Both the position numbers and the translations under genes were made by a program. 64,000 nucleotides of DNA from the NCBI GenBank assembly GCA_026075535.2, contig AP026542.1, forward strand, positions 9,610,001 to 9,674,000, in the 5' to 3' direction. Of the stretch, positions 47,240 through 57,486 are shown piece by piece; the stretch's first letter is position 1, and the number at the start of each line of letters is the position of its first letter. The notes beneath the pieces were generated by a model. The model was not told the origin of the DNA. It worked only from the letters and a program-made list of their open reading frames with translations, and searched no databases. This DNA is from Tricholoma matsutake (taxonomy: Eukaryota; Basidiomycota; Agaricomycetes; Agaricales; Tricholomataceae).

Positions 47240-48215
47240 TGCCTCCAAAGTGCAGGGAGAAGAAGACTAAAGTTCCTGACATGCCCTGGTCTGAAAATGA
47301 GCATCAGTTAGTGTTTAAAGGTCTGGTTCATTGAACTGGGAAAAAACTGCAACTGAACTGGACTGAACCGCAAAAAACTGGACCATCAGTTGCAGTTTGG
47401 GCTTCCTGGGATGGAAGAACCACTCCAAACTGAACTGATAAAAACTGGTTCGAGTTGGTTTGAACTGCTACAGTGTACTCCTCATAATTACACATCTTTT
47501 GACCATATTTTGAAGAGAAATGGTCCAGAACTGCATGTGTTATGGCCAAAACAATATGTTACTGCAAAATCTAACTTGCATGACATCTTGTAGTTGTGTT
47601 TTTTGAGATGTAGAGGATTGTTATCACCATAAATCCTTTATGGTCAACTGATATACACTATATACTATAGTTTACAACTGGTCTTATGTACTAAATACTA
47701 TGAGAAGACCAGTTTTAGTCAGTTCAAACTGGATTGAACTGCTTTGGACAGTTTTTTGTGGTTCAGTCCAGTTTTTTTGGGTCTTACCATAATAGGCAAC
47801 TGGTTGCAGTTGCAGTTTGTCCAAATGGGGCAAAAAAACCTGACTGAACTGGACCTTTAAACACTAGCATCAGTTGATGTGGTCACTCTTTGGCCAGCTT
47901 GAGAAGGATGCAAACTATAAGGTTTTCTTTGGGAAAAAGGGTCCACATGAATTACTTGTTGGTTTTTTATGTTGTTATGGTGTCCTCACTTGGTTATCAA
48001 TTGAAAGAACATGAGTGGAGAGACCAAGGTCAAGGTTTACAAGAGGATTGCACAGGTGATCCTTCCTGATCTTTATGAACTGGACCCAGGGGTTGTTGGA
48101 GATCACATCAAAAGCAAACTGGAAAGGTATTTCATGTGAGAAAATCCAGTGCTACAGAGTGAGATGATGTTGTCAACAAACAGATTTACTGCGGAGTCTG
48201 AAATGACCATTATGT
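47240..48215 (+). pseudogene. Myb/SANT-like transposon-associated ORF relic, split by a MITE
   Basis: The frame starts at the ATG 47240 (MPPKCREKKTKVPDMPWSEN), and after removal of the MITE at 47309-47866 it continues LMWSLFGQLEKDANYKVFFG. Later parts (KVKVYKRIAQVILPDLYELD, then VVGDHIKSKLERYF) lie in shifted frames. This is a SANT/Myb-like N-terminal domain found in many repeated proteins of mushrooms, probably DNA-binding proteins of transposons. Stops and shifts show it is dead. Confidence 0.55.
47309..47866. mobile_element. hAT-like foldback MITE, ACTGG-rich family, copy 1
   Basis: A 558-bp insert begins TAGTGTTTAAAGGTCTGG and ends with the complement of TAGTGTTTAAAGGTCCAG. It is flanked by an exact 8-bp duplication, GCATCAGT (47301-47308 and 47867-47874). 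The arms are full of AACTGG/ACTGGAC words. Removing the insert and one duplication copy restores the SANT-like reading frame. It encodes nothing. Confidence 0.9.
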
Positions 48216-48675
48216 AATATGCTGCATATGCATGTATGTGAGCTGTGTAGGCATATACACCCAGCTTTGAACTCCTCTATTTTGTGAGCCTCATGGTTGG
48301 CAGTAGAGCATCAGTGATTCCAGAATTTCCTGTCTTCAATATTTACATTGGGATTGTAAACTTGAAGTAAGCAAAACATTCAAGATATAAAATTAGTGAT
48401 GGTCAAACATGATGATTCAACTTGCTGATTCAACTTGCTGAATCGACCATGAATCACTTTCTTACTCTGACCATCAACTGTTTTGAGGCCAGGTTGATTC
48501 AAATGTCAATTCAGTCCCACTACATATCAGTTATCCTAATAATATTCTGATATATACTGCATAAATATTTCCTCCAGTGCTATCATCCCAACCTCAATGC
48601 ATTGCTCAAAGGTTCTTGGATGACAATTTTGCTGCAGATCTTTCCAGCTGGTTTTTCTTCTTGAAGTTAGTTTCT
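48216..48675. other. AT-rich transposon debris
   Basis: Contains short direct repeats such as GATTCAACTTGCTGA (48415-48440) but no gene. It precedes the second copy of the LTR-like repeat. Confidence 0.4.
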
Positions 48676-48860
48676 TGTAAGAGTGTCTCTTATATCAGCA
48701 AGTCTTATCTACATCTGCACACAGTATCACATGTTAGTCCAGTAGTATATAGTCCATACTTTGAATACTTGTACTGTATCTTAGTTTCATCCCTCGAATA
48801 TACTAAGTTCCTTACATGTCTTGTTCTCCTTGAGTGTTGGAAGCTCCAGCTTCCTTCTAC
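48676..48860 (+). repeat. LTR-like dispersed repeat, copy 2
   Basis: Collinear with 6772-6964: the TGTAAGAG...CTCTTA head, the AGTATATAGTC block, GAATATACTAAGTTCCT, and the GTTGGAAGCT/CTTCCTTC end. Same orientation as copy 1. About 42 kb separates the copies. Confidence 0.6.
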
Positions 48861-49344
48861 TTTTTTTTTGTAATGAACTTACTATCCACACTCTAGTACT
48901 CTCTCTCATGATGCACATCTTTTCCTTGCCCCACTAACCCTGAATTGTCCTAAACAGTCACAATTTTCACACCAACAGTTCTCTTAACAATGATGCAACA
49001 CCAATGCTCACTATCTTCCATGCTCTCTCATTGGTCATCTCTCATTCCTGCCCCCCCAGCTCCTTCTCGTTCCCCCCCCCCAGCTGGGGACTCATTCAGT
49101 GCCATGTTGTGTCATTTGATGTCACTTGCTTGTTGCCCCTCAAAAGTCAGCTGCCCAGCAAACAAACTACATGACAACAACCAAACATGTTCTCTGGTCA
49201 ATGAAGTGACTTGGCTTGCCCCACTTACCTGAATGAAGGCCCATGAAACCCTGCCACACACCCCTGCTTGCCCCCTGTTGCTCCCCAGCCTGTGTCTTCC
49301 CTTCCCACACCCCACCCCATGCACTTGCCATCTCACACACCAGC
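48861..49344. other. C-rich non-coding stretch
   Basis: CpG-poor, C-rich DNA resembling 6259-6480 in style. No frame shows a motif. Confidence 0.4.
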
Positions 49345-49647
49345 CCCCATTTGATGCCCTTCAGGCATCAAATGATGTTGTTCATGGTTTGTTTTGCCAG
49401 TATTAACTCTCCTCTGGCCCCCACTTTCTGTTTTCTGACCCCTATGCCTTGTTTTGTCAATGCCACCTTTGTTTGATGCCCTACTGGCACTGCACAATGC
49501 TGTTCAAAGCTTGTTTTGCTGGTGTTGGCTCTCCTCCACCTGCCCTTTCCCTCATCTCACCAGTGCTGCCTCTTCCCAACCTTTACCATGTTTCAGCCCC
49601 CTGTGCCTTGTTTTTCCAATGCCACCTCCATTCAATGCCCTTCTGGC

Positions 49648-50800
49648 TAGTGTTTGCAGGTCCAGTCCATAGGACTGAAAAAAGACTGAAACTGGACTGA
49701 ATTGGACAGAAAAAGACTGGACCAGAGGTCTATTTATGGACCAGTCTTTTGCCATCCAGTTGCTGGTCTTTTATTTTAAAAAATATAGTAGGACCAATGA
49801 AAAACCAGTTTAAACTGGTTGCAACTGGTTTTTTGTCCCAATGTGTATTTGACCTTACTCCCACATATATTTACTCTATTTTCAGTCTCTGGATCATCAA
49901 AAACGGTTAAGAATTGGTTGAGATATGACCAAAAACATTTTTGTATGAGTATCTTGTACAACTTTGATTGCATTGCTTATTACCTGAGCTATTTTTTTTG
50001 TACAGCTATATAACATCATAAACATAGCAACAACACACCTAACCATCTGTACCATGTGATTTTATTGATTTAACAGCCCAAATGAGTTGTGACTACAAAC
50101 TAAACTACAAACCACAACTTGAATGCATGTCCTTTCAGTTTTAGCCATATCTCAGTCAAATCTTGGTGGAATTCCTTAAAAGTTAAACCAATCTATGGGG
50201 AATTACAATATATATCCATCAGTATAATATATTTAAGGTATTTGTTACAATCATTGAGATACATATGGGTTATTTCCTATGAAAATTTTTACAACAAAAG
50301 ACTGGTCCAAACCAGTCTTTTTTTGGTCCATGGACCAAATAAGACCAGTCCTAAATGGACTGGTTGTGGTCCCCCAAAGTCCAGGTCAGTCCTAGACTGG
50401 TTGCAGTTGATGGTTGCCCCATTTGGAAGTCAAAAACTGGACTGGACTAGGGAACTGCACAGGTTTTTACCTGCGGGTTTCCCATGCTTTTATCTCCTAA
50501 TTTATTCAATGAGTTTTGCACAAAAAATCATGAAAAAAAGATTTTCTGGAAGCTTTTTGTTGGCTCTTTGTGATCTATACACATAAAACAATATTTGGGT
50601 GACATCTGTCATGTGACAGGGTTGAAAATAAATTATTTTGTCCTTTGTATCACAAGCATCCATTGAATAGCTATCAGAAAATCATTTTTTCATGAGTTTT
50701 CATGCAAAACTCATTGAATAAATTAGGAAATAAAAGTGTGGGAAACCCGCATGTAAAACCCATGCAGTTCCCTAGACTGGACTGGACCTTGGAAACACTA
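49648..50800. mobile_element. hAT-like foldback MITE, ACTGG-rich family, copy 2, carrying a nested MITE
   Basis: Starts TAGTGTTTGCAGGTCCAGTCC and ends with the complement of TAGTGTTTCCAAGGTCCAGTCC. The exact 8-bp duplication is CTTCTGGC (49640-49647 and 50801-50808). Without the nested element at 50448-50774 and one of its duplication copies it would be 818 bp. Termini and ACTGG-rich arms place it with copy 1 at 47309. Confidence 0.9.
50448..50774. mobile_element. hAT-like foldback MITE nested inside another MITE
   Basis: A 327-bp element with arms of about 100 bp, starting TAGGGAACTGCACAGGTTTTTA and ending with its near-exact complement (TAAAACCCATGCAGTTCCCTA). It is flanked by exact GACTGGAC duplications (50440-50447 and 50775-50782), though the target itself is ACTGG-repetitive, which weakens that evidence slightly. 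It inserted after the 49648 element. Its termini resemble those of 63347-63604. Confidence 0.88.
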
Positions 50801-51001
50801 CTTCTGGCATTGAATGATGTTGTTCTAGGATTGTGTCACTGACATTGAACTCTCCACCACCACTGCTTTCTGTTTTTGGCCCCTCAGTGCCTTGCTTTGC
50901 CAATGCCCACTCCATTTGATGTTGTTTTTCATCTCCTGACCCAGCCCATTCCCTTTGCAGCCCTGACCTCTGCAACTGCACCTTGAGTCATTCAGCTTGG
51001 C

Positions 51002-51442
51002 TGTAAGGGGACTAGGGGGTGCCCCATGTGTTTCTCCTATTTTTTTACATTCATCCTATATTTTTTCTCACTTCATTTCCTTCTATTCTTCATTTTCTAT
51101 GATTTTTCCTTATTTTATTACTAATTTTCCTTTCTATTACATTTGTGCATGTTGACAGTTTTATATTTAGAGGTGGAGTACCCTTTCTGACATCTGTCCC
51201 TTGGTATGATGTCATTTGGTGGCCTTGATCTGCCTATCTCTGCCTTTTCTATTTTTAGGTTATTATCTGATTTTTGCAGTCTTCACATATACTGGGCATT
51301 GGCAAAGGGGTCCTTAGAGTTTTCTCTTCAGATTTCCCTTTGGTAGGTGCACCTCCAATCCCTGTAATATGTACTATAATTTTAACTTTGGATTTCCCTT
51401 TGCTAGTCCATTAATTAAGTAGCCTCTAAGGTTGCCCTTATA
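51002..51442 (+). repeat. chromovirus 5' LTR (copy B)
   Basis: 441 bp, TGTAAGGGGACTAGGGGG to GTTGCCCTTATA. It matches copies A and C but carries a short private insert before the end (TCCATTAATTAAGTAGCCTC in place of the AGGCTGAG region). Confidence 0.88.
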
Positions 51443-51472
51443 GTAGAAAACTCTCTTCTAAGGCCTGAAATC

Positions 51473-52730
51473 ATGAACACGCTGCCCAAGATAGGCAGGT
51501 ACAGAGTGGATGACACTTCCAAAAGCTCCATAGACTCCCTACACACTGTTCCCAACAGTCCCACCTTCAGTGCGCTGCCATTTTTGCTTAATGTGCCCCC
51601 TAGCACCATGGACACATCAGAATGCCTTGACACACTTGAAAGCGACATTACCTGAAAGCGATGTTACTGGAATATGCACACAAATTGATTCACTTAAATC
51701 TACAATAGAAAACTTCGTCAGAACCCTTCAGACTAGCTCCACAACCAATGTTCCCCCCATTGCAACTCCAAGTGTGCTGAATAACGATGCACCCACTAAG
51801 GAGCGCACCCAGATCAAACCGTCCCCCCCTGCCAAATTTAATGGTGTGCATGTGCAGGGGCATGCATTCCTTAATTTCTGTGAGTTGTACATCAGTCTCC
51901 AGTTACATCAATTTGTTGACAATGCTGCAAATATTTATTGGGCCTTCACATACATGAAATCTGAATGTGCCTATCTCTACATGGACCATATTCTGCACCA
52001 AACTAAAGAGCTTGGTTCTCTACCTTTCTCCACTTGGGGTGACTTTTGAGCAGAGTTTGTATACCACTTCTGTCCCCTCAATGAGTGCCACTGAGCAGTG
52101 ACACGGCTCGAGTCATCCTCTTACCATCAGGCACATTGATCCATGGACAATTATATCGATGAGTTTAAGGATTTGGTGGACATGGCAGGATATGGGAGTG
52201 GGCTACCAGTGGTGATGAAGTTCTGATGGGGCCTCAATCAAGAAATTCAGGACCAGATTGCACAGATGTTGGAAGGGGTGCCCAGCGGACAATGATATCT
52301 ATGCTTGGTATGAAGCTGCTTCACTCTGTAATGAGAACCAACTCACGAATGTGGCATTTAATGCTGCATTCCATGCTTCAACTACCACTCATGCACCCTA
52401 CACCTTCAATCGAACTCTTCCCACCATAAGCCCATTCCTGTCCATCAGATTCCTGCACCAGCCATCAATGTCCTGGTACCAATGGATGTTGATGCAGCCC
52501 GCAGCCATGCACATAGGTTGGATCTCTGCTACTGCTGTGGGGAAACTGGGCACAGGGCTGGAGCGTGTTCCCATCATCAGGATATCTGCATGCTCACCCC
52601 CGAGGGGCAAGATGAACTCCTCCAAGACCTGTTGGTGCTTGTAGATGTTGAGGAAGCAAAGGATCAGGGTGCAGAGGAGATCAAGTCAGAAGTTGTAGAG
52701 GAGCAGGATTTTTCTATGCACAGTGAGTGA
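51473..52730 (+). pseudogene. chromovirus Gag with zinc knuckle, broken
   Basis: The ATG at 51473 starts 60 codons. A frameshift near 51650 leads into the main capsid frame (PPAKFNGVHVQGHAFLNFCE to HQTKELGSLPFSTWGDF). In that frame TGA codons stand at 52047-52049, 52092-52094 and 52224-52226 where I would expect Arg (for instance KF-stop-WGLNQEIQDQIAQM). The last part (frame 52482-52730) has the CCHC knuckle CYCCGETGHRAGAC and an acidic tail. Gag would form the particle shell. Confidence 0.78.
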
Positions 52731-52806
52731 ATTGTACACCCTCACTGCCTGTCCATAACCACTTTGAAGTTTTGTCAATGAATCCCTGGAGAGTGAATCT
52801 ATTTCC

Positions 52807-53301
52807 ATGACTGTTGCCCTCTCTGACCCTTCAAAGTTGGCTGAAGACGTACCTGCTCTTCCCATCTCTCCCTCTGCTCCACACCCCAAAATTAAATCAT
52901 GGGAGCGCAAACTACCATGCAAATATATTGTTGCATCCACTCCCTCTACACATTCCTTGAACCTAGCAATCAAACTACAGACTACCGACACTGGACAGAT
53001 ACTCGGTGTCTCTGTGCTCCTGGACTCTGGTGCGACCAGTCTCTTCATTGATGCCCATCTCACACAACAACATTGCCTGAACACTCGCTCACTCTTGCAT
53101 CCGATACCTGTTTATAATATGGATGGGTCCCCAAATGAGGCTGGTGCTATTTGAGAGGTTGTAGACCTGGTCCTCTATTACAAAGATCATAGTGAGCATG
53201 CCCTTTTTGTGTCACTCAATTGGGAAAGCAGAAAGTGATTTTGGGCTATCCGTGGCTTTGAGACCATAACCCAGAGGTCACAGCATACCAGGGAGGTTAC
53301 A
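52807..53301 (+). pseudogene. chromovirus protease region
   Basis: Catalytic motif VLLDSGATSLFID is intact at about residues 73-85 of the 52807-53154 frame. A TGA at 53152-53154 ends the frame, then the homologous sequence continues (EVVDLVLYYKDHSEHALFV) with another stop and shift before 53302. Retropepsin would process the polyprotein. Confidence 0.75.
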
Positions 53302-55257
53302 ATGAGCTGGTGTCCATCCTGCTGTTGCACTTGTTTCACGGAAGCCAGACAAGAACATTGTGGACAAAGGGCCTCAATACGATGTACTCAGAAGTGTTGT
53401 GCTGGACCCCTGCCTATACCTGAAGTGGAGTTAGAAGGGGTTCCTGATCTGATGCCAGACTCAGACAATGATGATGAGAAGCCAGAGGAAGTGGAGGAAG
53501 GTGATTGGATCTTCTATACTGCAATTCATCCATCGCATGAGGTGTGTGCTACATCAAACATATTCCAATGCCTCGCTGAGGCCTTCCACAAAAACAATGC
53601 TGTGAAATCCTCTACTGATTCCTTGCTTCCTCATCTCCATGAGTTTGCAGACGTGTTCTCCAAGGAATCATTCAACTCTCTCCCTGTGTGCAAGCTGTGG
53701 GATCACATGATCAAACTCACCCCCGGTGCAACCCTTTCATCCTGCAAGGTCTATCCTCTCTCTCCTGAAGAACAGTGACAGCTTGACCAGTTTATTGATG
53801 AGCACCTGGCCTCCAGATGTATTTGACCATCAAAGTCACCTATGGCCTCTCCCTTTTTCTTTGTCAAGAAGAAGGATGGCTCACTTCGACCAGTTCAAGA
53901 CTACAGAAGGCTCAACGACATCATGGTCAAAAATCGCTACCCATTACCTCTCATATCTGAACTTGTGAACCAGGTCCATGGAGCCCAATACTTCACCAAG
54001 CTTGACATCCATTGGGGCTACAATAATGTGAGGATAAAGGAGGGATAGTGAATAGCAGGGGTTACCTGCAGGTAAGTGATGGGTATGGGGGTAATCAGCA
54101 TGTAGCCTTTGTTTTTGTGATTCTAACGCACTAATTTTTATACCAAATGGTCAAGAATTGGCCTAGATATGCTCATTCTAAATTTTAGCACCATAGCACA
54201 ATATCTGATCTCACCCTGCTCCAATTTTTCCAAAAAAGTCACCCCAAAACTCCAAAACCTCGGATTTTGGATAATATTTTGGAAAGATTGGGCAGAGTGA
54301 GATCAGATGTTGTGCTATGGTGCTAAAATTTAGAATGAGCATATCTAGGCCAATTCTTGACCATTTGGTATAAAAATTAGTGCGTTAGAATCACAAAAAC
54401 AAAGGCTACATGCTGATTACCCCATACCCATCACTTACACGTGGGTAACCCCTGCTATTTACTAAGGAGGGAGATGAGTGGAAGGCAGCCTTTTGTACCA
54501 ACTGTGGTCTTTTTGAACTGCTCGTCATGTTCTTTGGCCTTACTAATAGTCCTGCCACCTTTCAGACCATGATGAATGACATCTTCCATGACCTCATCCT
54601 CAAAGGCGTTGTTTGTATCTATCTTGACAACATCCTCATCTTCACTTGCATGGTTGAAGAGCACCATTGCATCATGCACCTCATCCTAGAACAGCTTCGA
54701 CAGTACAAACTCTACCTTCATCAGGACAAGTGTGAGTTTGAGAAGACCAAGATTGAGTACCTTGGCCTGATTATCTTGGAGGGTCAGGTGGAGATGGATC
54801 CTATCAAGGTGAATGGGGTCATGGCTTGGCTGACACCCATGGACAATAAAGAGGTGCAGTCTTTCTGGGCTTCATCAATGGCTATCGGCAATTTATCAAG
54901 GATTTCTCACATCATGAACGACCACTGTTTGACTTGACAGGAAAGGAGGCATGGAGGTGGGATAATGCACAACAGGAGGCATTCGAAAAGCTTAAGGAGA
55001 TGGTTACTTCCACTCCCATTCTTACCTTTGCTGACAACTCATGTCCTTTTCATGTAGAAGCCAACAATTCTGACTTTGCAACGGGCGCTGTGTTGTCTCA
55101 GCAGTCTCTGGAGGACCAGAAGTGGCATCCTGTTGCATTCTACTCCAAAAGCCTTAGTGCTGTAGAGAGAAACTACAAGATCCATGACAAGGAGATGTTG
55201 GTGATAATGCATGCACTTGAGGAGCGGTGACACTTCCTTGAGGGTGCCCAACACAAG
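53302..55257 (+). pseudogene. chromovirus reverse transcriptase, broken by stops and a MITE
   Basis: The pieces are the pre-RT spacer and start (53302-53778, ending SPEEQ then TGA), [20 protein letters not shown] (53842 on), [15 protein letters not shown] up to the MITE at 54046, then FGLTNSPATFQTMMNDIF after it. The YLDD box reads YLDN (CIYLDNILIFT), so the catalytic Asp is lost. Further TGA codons lie at 53824-53826 and 55228-55230. The 54527-54937 and 54934-55230 frames need a frameshift to join. Confidence 0.82.
54046..54464. mobile_element. hAT-like foldback MITE in the chromovirus RT
   Basis: A 419-bp near-perfect palindrome: arms of about 190 bp pair almost throughout, with a short central spacer. 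Termini are TAGTGAATAGCAGGGGTTAC and the complement of TAGTAAATAGCAGGGGTTAC. The exact 8-bp duplication AGGAGGGA lies at 54038-54045 and 54465-54472. Removing it rejoins the RT sequence (KEGDEWKAAF). No coding capacity. Confidence 0.94.
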
Positions 55258-55590
55258 GTGGAAATTTGGACAGATCACAAGAATCTCGAGTACTTTATGA
55301 CAGCCAAGAAATTAAACCATTGTCAAGCTCATTGGTACCTGTATCTATCCAGTTTTGACTTCTCCTTGCACCACCATCTGGGTTGCAGCATGGGGAAGAC
55401 TGATGCCCTCTCCCAATGTGCAGACCATGGGGATGGCAGTGATGACAATCAAAACATTGTGTTGTTGCAGCCAGACCTGTTCACCATTCAGGCACTGGAA
55501 GGCATCCCACCCCAGGGCAAGGAGTGGGACATCCTACATGACATTTGTCATGCAAACCATAGCGGTTTACACAAGGATGTTGTTGCCTGA
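55258..55590 (+). pseudogene. chromovirus RNase H C-terminal part
   Basis: WTDHKNLEYF with the RNase H Asp, then a stretch where typical Arg residues are replaced by His, Cys, Gln or Trp (NHCQAHWYLYLSSFDFSLHH), and MGKTDALSQCADHGDG, where the family has Ser-Arg. The previous frame (54934-55230) carries the RNase H start (FHVEANNSDFATGAVLSQ); its first catalytic Asp reads Asn. Confidence 0.72.
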
Positions 55591-55626
55591 GCTGTTAAAG
55601 AACTGAGGAAGGGATCCACCCTTTCC

Positions 55627-56964
55627 TTGCATGTGGCAGAGTGGGCTGAAAAGGAGGACTTGTTGTATTTCAGGGATCACATCTATGTTCCTAATGACCC
55701 AGACCTTTGCTGGCATATCATATCCCAACACCATGACTCACAGATTGCTAGTCATCCTGGATGCTGGAAGACATTGGAGCTCACCTCATGCAATAATTGG
55801 TGGCCACAAATGTCACTCATTGGTCAGTATTGTTGTACTTGTGACCTTTGCTTATGCACCAAGATTCCTCATCGCAAACCCATTGGCAAGCTACACCCTC
55901 TTCCTGTTCCAGAGAGTCATTGGGATGTTGTCAGTGTCAACTTTGTGGTGGAGTTGCCAGAGTCAAATGGGTTTGATGCAGTGATGTGCACAGTTGATTC
56001 AGTGGGAAAATGTGCTCACTTTATTCCCACTCACATCACTGTCAGTGCCCTGGGTGCTGCCCGACTCTATCTTCACCATGTGTGGAAATTACATGGACTC
56101 CCTGGCACTTTCCTCTCTGACCGTGGCCCTCAGTTCATGGCAGAGTTCACTCACAAGCTGTACCAATTTCTGGGGATCAAACTCCTTGCTTCGACCACCT
56201 ATCACCCACAAACTGACTGCCAGACTGAGCGAGTCAACCAGGAACTGGAGCAGTACATCCACATCTTTGTCAATGAGTGCCAGGACAACTGGGATGATCT
56301 TCTCACCTTGGCCGAGTTTGGATACAACAACCATGTCCATGCTTCCACTCAACAGACCCCTTTCCTCTTAGACACTGGATGACATCCACACATGGGATTT
56401 AAACCTTGCCAAACTTCCTCACACATCGAGACAGTGAATGAGTTCACAGAACACATGTGGGATAGCTTGGAGGAGGCAAAGGCAGCCTTAGCAAAGGTGA
56501 AGGATGACATGGCACACTTTTACAACCAACACCATTCTCTGACCCCTCAGTACAAGGTTGGTGATCAAGTTTATCTTGACTCCAGTGACATCTCCACTAT
56601 GCGTCTATCCAAGAAACTCGCTCATCACTTCCTGGGACCTTTCCCCATTGTCAAGTGTGTTGGAACACATGCTTATTGTCTATGCCTCCCAGCCTCCATG
56701 TCCAGACTCCACCCAGTCTCCTATGTTGTCAAACTCCTTCCAGCTCCCCCAGATCCATTCCTGGGATGCCATTCATGTCCACCACCACCACCTACAGTGA
56801 TCGAGGGAGAACCCCAGTACAAAGTCGAGTCAATCTTGGACAGCTGGTTGCATCAAGGGAAACTCCAGTATTTGGTGCATTGGAAGGGTTATGGGTATGA
56901 GGAGAACTCATGGGTCAAAGAGTCTGATGTGAATGCCCCTCAGTTAGTCAAGGAATTCCACTGA
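55627..56964 (+). pseudogene. chromovirus integrase with chromodomain, broken
   Basis: The zinc finger is HHDSQIASHPG to CCTCDLC. The DDE core shows the first Asp changed to Asn (WDVVSVNFVVELP), the second intact (LSDRGPQFMAEF) and the Glu intact (QTERVNQELEQYIH). A TGA at 56380-56382 cuts it; the rest (56392-56964) carries the C-terminal barrel (YKVGDQVYLDSSDIS) and a chromodomain (PQYKVESILDSW, VHWKGYGYEENSWV). The element cannot integrate by itself. Confidence 0.82.
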
Positions 56965-57059
56965 TGGCACACTGCTGCACTGCATCACATTCAAGTCACT
57001 GACTTTGGTTGTATGCAATTTCAAATACATCAGGGCAATGCATCTTAGAGAGGGGGTGA

Positions 57060-57486
57060 TGTAGGGGGGACTTATGGGGTTGCCCTGTGTGTTTCTCCTA
57101 TTTTTCATGTTCATCCTATATTTTTTCTCACTCCATTTCCTTCTATTCTTCATTTTCTATGATTTTTCCTTATTTTATCATTAATTTCCCTTTCTATCAC
57201 AGTTGTGCATGTTGACAGTTTTATATTTAGAGGCAGAGCACCCCTTCTGACATCTACCCCTTGGTATGATGTCATTCGGTGGCCTTGATCTGCCTATCTC
57301 TGCCTGTTCTATTTTTAGACTATTATTTGATTTTTGCAGTCTTCACATATACTGGGCATTGGCAAAGGGGTCCTTAGAGTTTTCTCTTTGGATTTCCCTT
57401 TGCTAGGTGCACCTCCAATCCCTGTAATATGTAGTATAATTTTAACTTCAGATTTCCCTTTGCTAGAGGCTGAGGTTGCCCTTATA
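57060..57486 (+). repeat. chromovirus 3' LTR (copy C), shared with a second copy
   Basis: 427 bp, TGTAGGGGGGACTTATGGGG to GTTGCCCTTATA, preceded by the polypurine tract GAGAGGGGG. It is at the same time the 3' LTR of the full-length element and the only 5' LTR of the deleted copy that follows. Confidence 0.88.

Larger units (their letters stand above)
49345..50935 (+). repeat. degenerate tandem repeat interrupted by nested MITEs
   Basis: Outside the MITE at 49648-50800 the DNA repeats a theme: CAATGCC-ACC-TTTGATGCCC-TTCTGGCA-TGAATGATGTTGTTC, then TTTTGCC-GTGTT-ACTCTCC, then a C-rich part, then GCCTTG-TTTG-CAATGCC. Units start near 49348, 49463, 49632 (split by the MITE) and 50905. The spacing, about 115-190 bp, is irregular, so this is an old array. 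Confidence 0.6.
51002..57486 (+). mobile_element. full-length Ty3 chromovirus, inactivated
   Basis: Two matching LTRs (51002-51442 and 57060-57486) enclose gag, zinc knuckle, protease, RT, RNase H, integrase and chromodomain in order, 6485 bp in all. Stop codons, mostly TGA in place of Arg, and a 419-bp MITE in RT break it. No target duplication can be seen: the right LTR is fused to a second copy. The 5' flank ends CAGCTTGGC and the 3' flank begins GATGTTGATG. Confidence 0.92.

Noticed and set aside
49345..50935. CRISPR-like array
   Set aside because: The repeats are long, degenerate and irregularly spaced, and this is eukaryotic repeat DNA.
52047..56382. An alternative genetic code reading TGA as Arg or Trp
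   Set aside because: All nuclear gene models in the island end at or avoid TGA normally (cdc24, PhyH, the 7-TM and F-box genes use TGA as stop), and TGA in the transposons comes with other inactivating changes.
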